A program made the position numbers and the translations under genes. The notes under the pieces were generated by a model. The model worked only from the letters and a program-made list of their open reading frames with translations, was not told the origin of the DNA and ran no database searches. Positions 46,851 through 57,791 of a stretch of 64,000 nt of DNA are shown here, piece after piece; position 1 is the stretch's first letter; each line of letters starts with the position of its first letter. Source of the stretch: Istiophorus platypterus (lineage: Eukaryota > Chordata > Actinopteri > Istiophoriformes > Istiophoridae); assembly GCA_016859345.1 (NCBI GenBank), contig CM029120.1:23655501-23719500 (forward strand), written 5' to 3'.

Positions 46851-47394
46851 ACATCTGCAAAAAAAAAACCTATAGCAACATGTACATTGACCCAGCAGGC
46901 TGTAATTTCAACAGCGTGTCTTTGTGACTACTTCAGCAAACACAGAGTTTAAAATTTATATCTCTGGTGATACAATGGTAAAATGTTAGAGACTTTGTAG
47001 AAACATCTTCTACCTACCACCAAATATCTGGGGAAGTTTTTTGTTTTGATCCACTCTACTTAAAAACTTCACTGACTTAGAATAGAAACATGGCTACAAG
47101 TTCAAACCTTGTTACATACAGTAACTTTTCTTTTCAGAATAATGGTTCATAATGAAAGTTGCAATTTGATTGTGTAAAATGCTTCCCACCAAATGGGTAT
47201 TATGTATAATGTACTATCAATATTGAAGCATAATTAAGCAGTTGTTTTTAACCACTTGTGGGACAAAAAGCAAAACATCGCACATTTGACATATCATTGC
47301 TTTATTGTCTGACATGATATAGCCTATGAATTAGTCAACTATTGCCAAGTTTCCCATCCAGCAGACATGGACAAAATTACCATTAATGTGTTTT
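46851..47394. other. Unique AT-rich DNA
   Basis: No supported feature. Confidence 0.38.
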
Positions 47395-47750
47395 TAGCTA
47401 GTAAATGCTCAGCTATCCTAACCAGCTAGTCTCCAACTGTTTCTTTGCACAGTTTGCAGCTGGATAGGTGGTATAAAGTGGGTTCGAGGGAGCTTTTCTC
47501 TATTAACATCTGACTGCTGTTACTGGAAACAGATAAAGAGATTTAGATTGAATTAAAACAGTGAAGTTAAAGGTTGTAAAAACAAAACACTCCGTTAAAA
47601 GAAACTAAAATGTTGCATAGAGCTGAGGGGACTTGCAGAGTTGGTGACATTTATCTGTGGGTTATCCACTATGAGAGAACCTTTTCACAATACACTTTCT
47701 CTTTTGATCTATTGTCAATATAAAAATATTCATTGGTGCAACTTTAAGGA
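47395..47750 (+). repeat. Interspersed repeat, copy 1 (pair with 58.7 kb)
   Basis: Shares an ordered set of motifs with 58690-59000: AAATGCTC near the start, CCAGCTAGTCT, AACTGT, GGTAGTGT-like (here GGTGGTATAAAGTGG), AGAGCTGAGGG, AGAGTTGGTG, CTGTGGGTT, and TTTCACAATACAC near 47685-47697. It ends ATTCATTGGTGCAACTTTAAGG. Both copies have the same orientation. Non-coding; I recall it as a recurrent fish repeat without knowing its class. Confidence 0.7.
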
Positions 47751-50700
47751 ATATAATTCAACAATAAGCTATAAAATCATGTCACATGTGTGTGACATCA
47801 TCCATAGGTTTCTTTGGAGATTTTTTTGAATCCTGAGCTTGCCACCATCTTTGTTAGTTTCAGTATACTGATGCGATTTAATCCAGTTTCAGTCATAGTT
47901 AACTTTTACTGTTTAAGATGCATTTCAATCAAACAAACACCCCAAAATATATATGTTTTATGGTAATATCTGATTATGAGAACAGTCCTTGAAGGTAATA
48001 TATGCTCATCCCAACATAATGAATAAGTAAAAAAATAGACTGTTTCAGAGAAAAGGGTCCACACAATGAAAAGCATAATTGTGACATTTTGTCAATACAT
48101 CTTCAGGTAATATTCAACAAGTGACCAAGTAGGTCCTTAAACAGACTTAAACTTCAACCCAGGTGAAGCCAGGCACTTAAAATAAAACATATGCATCCAT
48201 ATTGGAAACAATAAACAGCTGAACAAATGAGGGAAATTCCTGAGACTCTAGCTTGTTCTAGAATTTAAAAAAAAAGAATGCATTTCAAAAGACAGTTTTG
48301 GACATTTTATAAATTATCCTTAGGCCAATTCAGCGACAGCAATAGATCACATGAAAACTTTAATTTCCCCTTTTCTTTCCCCAAAATTGGATATTGTAGA
48401 GCACAACTCTTTATAACATTGCCAAATAAAGAATAAAAAGTTTGCTCGATTTTTTCTACATCTAGCAATAATACATTATACACATACTATAATTAAATGA
48501 GCAGTCCAACAATCAATATTTACATATTATAAAATCATATCACAGCCAATTAATTGATAATTTTACTTTTTTCTCTTATCTGCCTCTTCTATCAGAGAAC
48601 CAATTTAAAATTAAAAGACATGATCAAAAATAAATATATAAATAAATGGTGTCTGCGTAACCAGTGACTGAATATTCTGATAATATTAATAGTATGTGTA
48701 CTTTCTGTTTTCCTCAATATATTTGTTTTTCATAAACAGGACTGATCCCATATCTTCTTTTCATAAATCTCAAGAGATAATGAAGCTGAAGTAAAATGAT
48801 ATTGCATAGACCTTTGTCAAACACTAATTTCATTATCTACCATCTTGCATAAAATAAACAAAACAGATCTCCTGTTAAACAGAGGCTCAGACGCAGCTTG
48901 TGGGAGGTGGAAAGCTGCAGGAAGGGAGTGAACTCCAAATGACTTTAGGCAGTGGTTTGGTCCACAACTATAATCAGACTTGAGTGAGTTCTTGAATGAT
49001 ATACAGTAAATCAACACAGACATAGAAAACATATTTTTTTGCAGAGTAAAACTACTTTTTACCATTTTTCTTTCTTTAGGCACTGTTCCACTTTTGATTG
49101 TTCTGCATTGTGACAGAAAGCTGTTTGTCAGTGGATGTCAGAATTCTTTCATTAGGACTAAAGATAGGAAAGTTTGGATGGAAGTTGGTCCATTCAGTCT
49201 AAAGGTGGTTTGTGAACTTTGTAAAGGCTATCATGTGAGGGTCACTGGACCACCAGGTTGCTACTATAGACCATTCTGCCTTTGTATTGGAGTGATAGCT
49301 GTCTCAGCACGAAGTCATAGAGACCCGGAGAGTTCAAAAGATGCATTTGGTCACACTATTCAATTTACCTGCTCTGCTCGAGAATAAATTTCTCCATAAA
49401 AGAAGCATGATTTGCAGTCAGTCATTACATGTAAGTGGATGGCATAAATATTTATGTACTTTGGATTAACTGTGTTAACTTTTTGGTTATTTAATTATTG
49501 ATGACACTGGGGTCATTTACAGAATCCAGTTTTCAAAATCACTAATTTCACAAGGAAGTGGGAATGAATTTAGCGTTACTATATTACCTGTCTGATCAGA
49601 TACTTGAGTGTTGAATTTAGAGCTGAAATTTAATCAAACAAGCTTAGATAAGCTGAGTATACACTACCTGCCAACCATCAAAAAGCAGACATACAAAATA
49701 AACAAAATAATCTGCAACACTGACCACAACTCGAAGGGAAGGATGAAATGGCTACAAGTATAAGTAGGCATTTTTTTGCTAACATTTTAGCCATAACACC
49801 CTGGTAAACTGATACTACCTAGGGGTGTGTTTTGGAATCTTTCTGTCCCCTTAGTGGTCATAAAAAAGGCTTACTGAATTTTTGGTCTGTTAGGTAATTT
49901 GCCTTTCAGATACAATAAAATGTCTCTGTTGCAGTGAAAACAGTTCCTCTGGTATCCAGAAATGAATCCAAAGAAGAACGCAAGTAGGAGAAAAAAAATA
50001 GAGGAGGAAGATGCTTACAACTTTCTTTTCTTCCCTTCAAATCTTCCTCCTTGTCCTCCTGTATAGATTCAACCCCCACACAAATATACACACACACACA
50101 CACATACACACATACATACACACACACACGCACATTCATTTCCAGACCATTACACTGTTCTGCTCAGCTGAAGCATGTCTATATATTCTTAAAGGGCTGG
50201 TTAAACTTAATAATTAGGCTAACAAGCTCCTTGCCCTCCAAATGATCATCCTCAGAATTAGACGGATTTGTTCTGGAAGGTCAGTCAGTAACTTGGATGA
50301 GAGGCACAAAAGATATTTAGAGAGGAGAGAACAAGGGTGTTTTCACTGCTCTTCTTCCAACTGCAAATTTTGATTGCTCAGACATTGGAAATAGAGATAA
50401 ACGAATAAATAAACAATAACACGTACACCTGCAAATGAAGGTCTAAACTTGCAAACTTTGGCTTCTTTTTACATGACTTTGTTGAATACTTATGAAGGTA
50501 TTTAGAGGAATAGTGTCTCTAGCACATCCTGTTTTCATCAAAAAAGCTGACAGCCTAAAACTTAACAAATCTATAGTATACTACCTGTTTAGCAGCAAAC
50601 AGTGCAAACATCAGTGCAGAATATTGTAAGGGAAGCAGGAATTTCAGTGAAATTAAAAGCAGTGCATCTTCTTTACTAAGGCAAGATAACTTTGGGACAT

Positions 50701-51219
50701 AAGCTGTAGCACTGAGCCCAATGATGCAAAACAAGACTTGAAACTGTGTGAATGAAATTATTCACCTTGGTAGGTTTTACATCAGTTATCTTAGTCTAAT
50801 GTGTTTCACTCCCACTCCATCTGTCTAAGCCATATATATACTCTGCATACATATGACATTGTCATGTGTCATCAAAAAAACTATTCACCATAATTTTGAG
50901 TTAAATATAGTACAAAATAATTTTATGAGGGCAGAGCACATTAACAACACCACAAAACCTCAGCCTGAACCATTAAGGTAACCATAATATTAATCTTAAA
51001 TCTAAATCTAAGTCCGAGAGTAGCACCTGGAAGAAGTAAGGAGAAAATAATGTCATACCTCTGAAGGTGAGAAAGTCATGCTAGCTCACACACTTACACA
51101 CCTACACACACACAAGCTACACAAGAGGCTGATGAATAATAAAAGTAGTTAATGCAGAACACCTAGCCATCAGTGTTAAAGTGGAAAGTGTGCCAGAGTT
51201 TCCATTCCATTCTGTAGTG
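47751..51219. other. Long unique AT-rich stretch
   Basis: Mostly featureless. A 97-codon plus frame at 49094-49387 is preceded by a polypyrimidine-AG (TTTTTCTTTCTTTAG ending near 49079) that looks like a splice acceptor; the frame matches nothing I know and ends at its own stop. CA-rich repeats occur at 50083-50134 and around 51090-51115. The 88-codon minus frame at 48817-49083 is unsupported. Confidence 0.3.
50083..50134. repeat. Imperfect (CA)n microsatellite
   Basis: ACACAC units interrupted by ATAC and GCAC. Confidence 0.88.
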
Positions 51220-51500
51220 CTGGCTCTCAGGAAGTGTCCTCACTATCACACATGTTAATTGTCTTTATTGACTGCAGTACTCCAAACAATATATTATGCT
51301 AATGTCAGCAGCTACGCCCGCTATGTACTATTTATTCAGTCCCTGATAACACTCTACACACATACATGTTTTCTTTTAGACCATCTGGCTCGGCATGTAT
51401 GACCCGCTCAGAAATGCATGTATGTGCTAATTAATTAGCATTGCTCAGGAAGCAATTACACTGTGATGTAGTCCCTCCCGATGCAACCCCCCATATACAC
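51220..51500. other. Candidate conserved non-coding element with a 16-bp palindrome
   Basis: A perfect palindrome TGCTAATTAATTAGCA at 51425-51440 contains two facing TAATTA homeodomain sites. It is followed at once by TTGCTCAGGAAGCAA, a 5-bp inverted repeat around CAGGA, and then TTACACTG. Upstream lie ATTATGCTAATGTCAGC (51293) and AGAAATGCATGTATG (51409). Non-repetitive and non-coding. A developmental enhancer is a reasonable guess, unproven. Confidence 0.33.
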
Positions 51501-52602
51501 ACAAACAGACACTTCCTTCCTTCTCTCTTACTAGTCTTTCCATGGCACTTGAACACACTTCATTAGCTTTGATGTGTGGCAGTGAGCAGCAGTCCAAGAT
51601 GCTTTCAGTTGGCATCTGTCATCGGTTGTTGCTCAGGCTGAAGCTGGACAGGCCAAAAAGGTTGCATTCAGAGACCATCTGGTGTCAAACATCACAGCAG
51701 AATGGTCTGTGCAAAGTAAAACATTATACTTTATTAGTATACAAAGTGGCACACATACAAACACAGAGCAGTTAACATGCCATGAACATCATTTACAGCC
51801 CATTCAAATCTTAGCATATTCAGGTCTACATGGCCTTGCAAAAGTACAGTAAAGACATTAGGGCTGGTCCTATGTTCATCAGCTATTAATGTTTGGAGAG
51901 GGGTTTTTTCATATATTTCCATCATTTTGACTGTAAAATGTCTGAAAACAGTGAAAGATATCCATTACTAGTAAGTAGAATGTGATTTTTCTGACAAACA
52001 GTCCAAAACCCAAATTTAGAATTATATTTTACAAGCATGTAAAACAAAGAAAAGCAATAAATTGTCACATTGAGAAACCACAATCATTTTTGTTTGATAA
52101 ATGGCTTAAAAATTAAGGATTCATCAAAATTGTTGTAGATTAGTTTTTTATCCTCTCTTTATGAGTTATCTGACTAATGATTTAACCTATGACTGATTTC
52201 AGCACTGCCAAGACTCATACGACTTTACAGTAAATCATTTTAAGTCAATTAATTCGATTTTAAAGGCAAATCATGTGTAAAATTTTTAAATAATTGAAAT
52301 CAAAATACAAAATAGCAAAAGGATTATTTTCAGTAAATATAGCTATGCTGATAGCAGGTTACAAATGGATTCCAACTGTTGTTCTTGCATTTGGTAGCTG
52401 TTCATTGGAACTTTTAAATTCTTTTCCAAAGAGGTGTTGATGCACATGAAAGAAGCATCATTAGGCTGAAAAAAAAATTATCAGACAGATGGCAAACACT
52501 TTAGGAGTGACAAAATCATGAATTTTTCATATTCTTTAAATGAAGGAATGAACTGCTGAGCTCAGCAACACCAAAAGGCCCTGGAAGACCATGGAAAAAA
52601 AT
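51501..52602. other. Unique AT-rich DNA
   Basis: The 77-codon frame at 51542-51775 is unrecognised. No supported feature. Confidence 0.38.
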
Positions 52603-52633
52603 CAGTTCAATTCAATTCAATTCAATTCAATTT
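52603..52633. repeat. (TTCAA)n tail of the L2 LINE
   Basis: About six ATTCA/TTCAA units. On the minus strand this is the TTGAA-type 3' terminal repeat at which the L2 element ends. Confidence 0.9.
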
Positions 52634-53191
52634 TTCATAGAGAGCAGGTCTATACCAGACTCTTTATAGTTATTATTTACAGAGACCCCATGAGCAAGAA
52701 CTTGTTGACAGCGGCAATGAAAAACTCCCTTTTAACAGGTAGAAACGTTGAACAGATCCTGGCTCATGGTGGACGACCGTCTAACTCGACCAGCTGGCTA
52801 TGTATACTATAGTTATACTAAAAGGGGAAATAATATTACTAATAGGACTAAATGAAACCGTAAAAGTAGTAATCATAATAATTAAAGCAGTGGGTATTGA
52901 TCAGGCTCATGGGGCGGTAGATGGTCTACAGCCAGGGATCCAGACTCAGGAGCATCAGATGCAGGAAAAACTTGCAGAAAGCAACAAAAGGAGAGAGAGA
53001 CAAGAAAACACAAAACTATGGGAGAGAGAGGAAGGATAGTTAGTAACAAGTATTTTTGAGGTGTTACTGTGCACAGGGAGAGAGGAGGAGGTGGTGGAAA
53101 GGGAAGCTCAGTGCATCATGGGAAGTCACCTGGCAGTCTAGGCCTATAGCAGCATAGTGAGGGGATGACTCAAGCTAATGCTGAGCCAGTT

Positions 53192-55010
53192 CTAACCACA
53201 AGCTATATAAAAAAGGAAAGTTTTAAGTTGACTCTTAAACGTGGAGAGGGTGTCTGCCTCAAGGACCCAAACTGGAAGATGGTTCCACAGCAGAGGAGCC
53301 TGATAAGTGAAAGCTCTGCCTCCGATTCTGCTTGTGGAGACTCTAGGAACCACTAGTAGTCCTGCATTCTGGGAGCGAAGTGTTCTACTGCGGTAGTAAG
53401 GTACTATGAGCTTTTTAAGGTAGGATGTTGTCTGGCCAATAAGGGCTTTGTAGGTGAGGAGGAAGATTTTAAATTGTATTCTGGATTTTACAGGGAGCCA
53501 ATACATAGGAGATATATGATCCCTTTTTCTGGTTCTTGTTAATACTCTCGCAGCAACATTCTGGATCAGCTGGAGACTATTTAATGTTTTATTGGGACGT
53601 CCTGATAACAGGGAGTTGCAATAATCAAGCCTAGAAATAACAAAAACATGTAATAGTTTTACTGCTTCCTTTTGACAAAGGATTTGCCTGATTTTTGTGA
53701 TATTACGTAGGTGAAAAAAGGCAGATTGTTTTATTTGGGAGTTAAAGGACATGTCCTGATCGAATACAACTCCAAGATTTCTAGCGGTGGTGTTACAGGC
53801 CAGAGCAAAACCATCTAGAGTGAGTATATCAATAGATAATGTGTTTCTGAGGTGTTGTGGGCCAAGCACAATAGCTTCAGTTTTATCTGGGTTCAACAGT
53901 AGGAAGTTCCTGGTCATCCAGATCTTTATATCCCCAAGACTTTATATCCCTAAGTTTAGCTAACTGATTGGTTTTGTTGGGCTTCATTGATAGGTACAAT
54001 TGGGTGTCATCTCCATAATAATGGAAGTTTACAGAGTGTTCCCTGATAATATTGCTTAAGGGAAGCATATATATATATATATGGTGAATAGAATGGGTCC
54101 AAGCACTGGACCTTGTGGAACTCTGTGACAAACGTTTGAGTAGATGGAGGATGCATCGTTAAAATGCCCAAATTGAAATCGATCTGATAAGTAGGACTTA
54201 AACCAGCTAAGAGCAAGTCCTTTGATGCCAATGAAATTCTCCAGTCTCTGTAATAGGATTTGATGGTCAATACTGTCAAATTCAGCACTAAGATCTATCA
54301 GAACAAGTATGGAGACAAGTCTTATATCTGATGCGGTTATTAGATCATTTGTAACCTTCGCCAGCGCTGTGTTAGTGCTATGATGCCTCTAAATCAGGAA
54401 TTAAAATCCTCAAATAAACTATTATTATGTTAAAAGTTGCACAACTGCTTGGCAACAGCTTTCTCAAGGATCTCAGAGAGAAAGAGGTTGGATATGAGTC
54501 TATAGTAGGCTAAAACATCTGGATCGAGGGTAGGCTTTTTAAGAAGAGGTTTATTTACAGCTGTTTTAAAGGACTGCGGTACATAGCCTGATAATAGGGA
54601 CAGATTGATTATGTCTAATAGAGAAGCGCTTACTAATAGTAGAACTTCCCAAAGCAGCCTGGTTGGGATGGATTCTAAGAGACAGGTTGATAGTAGACGA
54701 AGAGATCACCGAAGTCAGTTGGCAAAGGTCAATGGGACCTGAGGACAAATTGAGGACAAATTAGTCCCAGTTGAAGGCACAAGGAAGTGAATTTTGTCTC
54801 TAATAGTTAGAATTTTATCATTACAGAAGCTCATGAAATCTTTGCTACTTAGAGCTAAAGAAAAATATCGATCAATCAAGCTATGACTCGTTCAGTCTGG
54901 GTACAGTGTTGAAAAGAAACCTAGGGTTATTTTTATTTTCCTCTTTTAAAGATGAGTAATAGACTGCTCTGGCAATGCTTGGGGCCTTCTTGTAGATTTA
55001 AGACTGTCAT
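53192..55010 (-). pseudogene. L2 reverse transcriptase, disrupted
   Basis: The C-terminal 241 residues are intact in one frame (53192-53917), with NFLLLNPDKTE, LDYCNSLLSG, QNVAARVLTRT, YWLPVKSRIQFKI and LWNHLPVWV. The preceding catalytic segment reads YGDDTQLYLS at 53988-54017, where relatives have YADD. VPQGPVLGPILFT follows in another frame. Between them an AT run at 54067-54082 has grown from the ATATATATG that normally encodes the TIYM step, shifting the frame. At least three frames are needed overall, so no functional protein results. Confidence 0.92.
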
Positions 55011-55011
55011 G

Positions 55012-55801
55012 CCAGGTTAAGCAGGATTGTTACAACAAAAAACTAAAGGGGATGATCACAGAATGGTTTCCTTAGTGAGGAAAAAACCCCTCACAACATC
55101 TAGCCGGGTGAAGAACACTCCCCAGGAGGTAGATGTTATGTCAAAGACTACAGTCAAGAGATGCCTTCATGAACCTAAATACTGAGGGTTTACTACAAGA
55201 TGCCAACCGCTGATAACACTGGATTCTTCGGACAGATGACACCAAGATTAACTTGTAACTGAAAGATGGGAAGGGAAGAGTATGGGGAAGGAAAGGAACA
55301 GCTCGTGAGCTGAAGCCACCACATCATCTGTCAAACATGGTGGAGCCAGTGTTATGGCCTGGGCATGTATGGTTGCCAATGGAACTGGGTCACTGGTGAT
55401 TATTGATGATGTGACTGCTGATAGAAGCAGGAGGATGAATTCTGATATGTATAGAGCTCTACTATCTGCTCAGATTCAGCCAAATGCTGCAAAACTGATA
55501 GGACAGAGCTTCACAGTTCAATTGTTGATGACCCATAACATACTGCAAAAGCAAACCAAGCACCTCTCAAAACAAAACTGAGGGCAAAAAGACCCACCAA
55601 CAAGCAGCAGTAATGGCCTGGCAAAGGATCTCAAAAGAGTAAACTCAACATTTGGTGAAGTCCATGGGTTTCAGACTTGAGAGCCCCTGAAATGAAGGAC
55701 TATGTATTACAATGGCTCTGATGCCTAAATGGTAATGAGATATTTTTGTGAATCCTGCTGAAATACCGTTGAAAGTCTACACTTCAATCACATCTTGATT
55801 T

Positions 55802-55804
<3 letters not shown>
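55012..55804 (+). pseudogene. Tc1-like relic, family B, second copy
   Basis: Same family as the split relic at 40.96-44.66 kb. In order: RVKNTPQEVDV, TTVKRCLHE (55150-55185), a degraded ILRTDDTKI-like segment, EEYGEGKEQL, GGASVMAWACMVANGTGSLVIIDDVTADRSRRMN in one frame (55354-55581), QIQPNAAKLIGQSFTVQ, then a broken DPKHT region, PTNKQQ and a MAWQRIS-like end. The 3' flank ACTTCAATCACATCTTGATT (55780-55800) is better preserved than in the other copy and runs directly into a (TA)n tract. The second catalytic acid is lost. It abuts the L2 5' break. Confidence 0.88.

Positions 55805-55880
<76 letters not shown>
55805..55880. repeat. (TA)n tract, about 38 units
   Basis: Pure TA, beginning where the Tc1 relic's terminal inverted repeat would be expected. 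Confidence 0.96.
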
Positions 55881-55884
<4 letters not shown>

Positions 55885-56012
55885 CCATTAAGCCACAACA
55901 TTAAAACTGGGACCTGGTTTTCATGTTGTGGCTGTTGCCATCTTTTGCCTCTGTGCCATAGTAAGCCACACTTTTGCACCGGCTGAAATGTTATTACCAC
56001 AAACATAGAGTG
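55881..56012. other. Unique spacer
   Basis: ATTAAGCCACAACATTAAAAC resembles the start of a common fish repeat but is too short to call. Confidence 0.3.
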
Positions 56013-56670
56013 TATTATTTTTTTTTTTTTAATGATTCCCAAACACACCATCCTGCTGCTCCAAATACTTAGTCACAGTTAGCTCCTTCCCTTAAGCTAA
56101 AAAATAGGCCAAATTTAGCCTTTAATGTTGATATTTTGACAATTATAGTTGTAATACTTTTAATATTCTGTGCTCCTTGAAAAATCATAACAGCTCACTG
56201 TTGCATTTCCCTGTTTTATTCAGGGAAATACCAACCATTTATTTCTTATGAATCCTGTGGCAAACATTCTATATCATACTGTGATGATGTTAGAGTTTCA
56301 AAATAGAGTCACCACTGTGTCAGCAGTGATTTCATTTGAATATATGAACTGAGGGCTGCATGTCATTTCGAGCATGTGTAATTTATTATTAACCAGCAGA
56401 ATCGACTTACACAAACCTATGACTATGAACATGAATCCCATTAACACGTGATAAAGAAGAAATGTGTGAAGGAATGTGGAGTTGCTGCAGCTTAATCCTG
56501 AGTAATGGATAAGAGATCGTCCACTTTCTCTATTTGTATAGTACATATTATGTTTTAAATAAGCAGAATTAAGCAGCCTGGTTGGGATGGGGTCTATGAC
56601 TTTGGGTTGGGGTGTGTAAAATATATATGCGTGTGGAATGCGTCAAGTGTACATGATGTTTTTTTTATTT
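56013..56670. repeat. Direct duplication, copy 1
   Basis: From a 13-T run (56018-56030) to a T run at 56659-56666, this repeats at an offset of exactly 694 bp. I found one substitution (T at 56650, C at 57344) besides the T-run lengths. The unit is non-coding. The 82-codon minus frame (56298-56546) matches no protein I know. The block ATTTCGAGCATGTG and ATCGACTTACACAAACC near 56366-56417 has enhancer-like texture. It also holds AAGCAGCCTGGTTGGGATGG (56571-56590), a 20-mer also present in the L2 at 54652-54671. Confidence 0.93.
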
Positions 56671-56706
56671 CCATGTTTCCTCAACCGACACTTTGATGAT
56701 CCCATT
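56671..56706. other. Linker between duplicate copies, itself resembling the downstream flank
   Basis: CCTCAACCGACAC..TGATGATCCCATT resembles CCTCAGCCGAACAC..AATGATCCATT at about 57376-57400, right after copy 2, but with scattered differences and indels. Confidence 0.6.
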
Positions 56707-57370
56707 ATTATTTTTTTTTTTTTTAATGATTCCCAAACACACCATCCTGCTGCTCCAAATACTTAGTCACAGTTAGCTCCTTCCCTTAAGCTAAAAAATA
56801 GGCCAAATTTAGCCTTTAATGTTGATATTTTGACAATTATAGTTGTAATACTTTTAATATTCTGTGCTCCTTGAAAAATCATAACAGCTCACTGTTGCAT
56901 TTCCCTGTTTTATTCAGGGAAATACCAACCATTTATTTCTTATGAATCCTGTGGCAAACATTCTATATCATACTGTGATGATGTTAGAGTTTCAAAATAG
57001 AGTCACCACTGTGTCAGCAGTGATTTCATTTGAATATATGAACTGAGGGCTGCATGTCATTTCGAGCATGTGTAATTTATTATTAACCAGCAGAATCGAC
57101 TTACACAAACCTATGACTATGAACATGAATCCCATTAACACGTGATAAAGAAGAAATGTGTGAAGGAATGTGGAGTTGCTGCAGCTTAATCCTGAGTAAT
57201 GGATAAGAGATCGTCCACTTTCTCTATTTGTATAGTACATATTATGTTTTAAATAAGCAGAATTAAGCAGCCTGGTTGGGATGGGGTCTATGACTTTGGG
57301 TTGGGGTGTGTAAAATATATATGCGTGTGGAATGCGTCAAGTGCACATGATGTTTTTTTTTTTTTTTTTA
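56707..57370. repeat. Direct duplication, copy 2
   Basis: Second copy of the 56.0-kb unit, bounded by a 14-T run (56711-56724) and a 17-T run (57353-57369). The 82-codon frame (56992-57240) is identical to that of copy 1. Confidence 0.93.
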
Positions 57371-57680
57371 TTTCCGCCTCAGCCGAACACACAATGATCC
57401 ATTTTAATCTTGCTGCTAACTCTTCATTGGTCTGTGCATATTCATGGAAAGCCCAGACCGGGGCAGTAGCGGCAGTGACACTAGCGTTTGGGGAAATGGG
57501 TGTGTTGCAGGTGGTGGATGGGGGATGGAAGGCAGGAGGGGCTGGGGGGGCGTGCTTGTCGGAGTGTGTCACGTTTCCAGACCAGCGAATTTTTTTGATT
57601 AAAGTCCCTTATCCGTTTTATCATGCATATCCTCGCACTGATTAAAGTGATCGGAGTCTGACACTCACAATGTCAGAGCA
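57371..57680. other. Candidate conserved non-coding element
   Basis: A GC-balanced block with CpGs, following the duplication. Motifs: ATTTTAATCTTGC, TCTTCATTGGTC, then CAGACCAGCGAATTTTTTTG (57579), GATTAAAGTCCC, GTTTTATCATGCATATCC (57615) and CTGATTAAAGTGATCGG. The plus frame 57301-57645 (114 codons) and the minus frame 57288-57572 are both open; neither is recognised. Inferred regulatory candidate. Confidence 0.3.
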
Positions 57681-57751
57681 GAGAACCCAGGAGCACCCCA
57701 CTCCCCTCCCTCCCCCTTTCTCTGTCACTCTTTCCATCTCTATGGCTTTTC

Positions 57752-57791
57752 ACCCCCCCCCCCCAAACACACACACACACACACACACACC
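57752..57791. repeat. Poly-C plus (CA)n repeat
   Basis: An 11-C run (about 57752-57762) followed by about 11 CA units. Confidence 0.9.

Larger units (their letters stand above)
52603..55010 (-). mobile_element. L2-clade LINE, 5'-truncated, frameshifted
   Basis: A 2.4-kb copy in minus orientation. The 3' untranslated part is 52603-53190, including AAAAACTCCCTTTTAACAGG (52720) and GCATCATGGGAAGTC (53114), typical of fish L2/Maui-like elements. Coding sequence runs from 53192 up to about 55010, where homology ends against a Tc1 relic. From the 5' side I can read KEENKNNPRFLFNTV, PQSFKTAVNKPLLKKPTLD, EILEKAVAKQLCNF, DLSAEFDSIDHQILLQRL, and LALSWFKSYLSDRFQF. The endonuclease domain expected upstream is missing, as in most L2 copies. 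Confidence 0.92.

Noticed and set aside
46430..46852. 140-codon Cys/Val-rich minus ORF
   Set aside because: Produced by CA-rich low-complexity DNA.
56298..57240. Pair of identical 82-residue proteins as a small gene family
   Set aside because: Identity is explained by the 694-bp DNA duplication. The frame has no known motif and non-coding DNA in the unit is equally identical.
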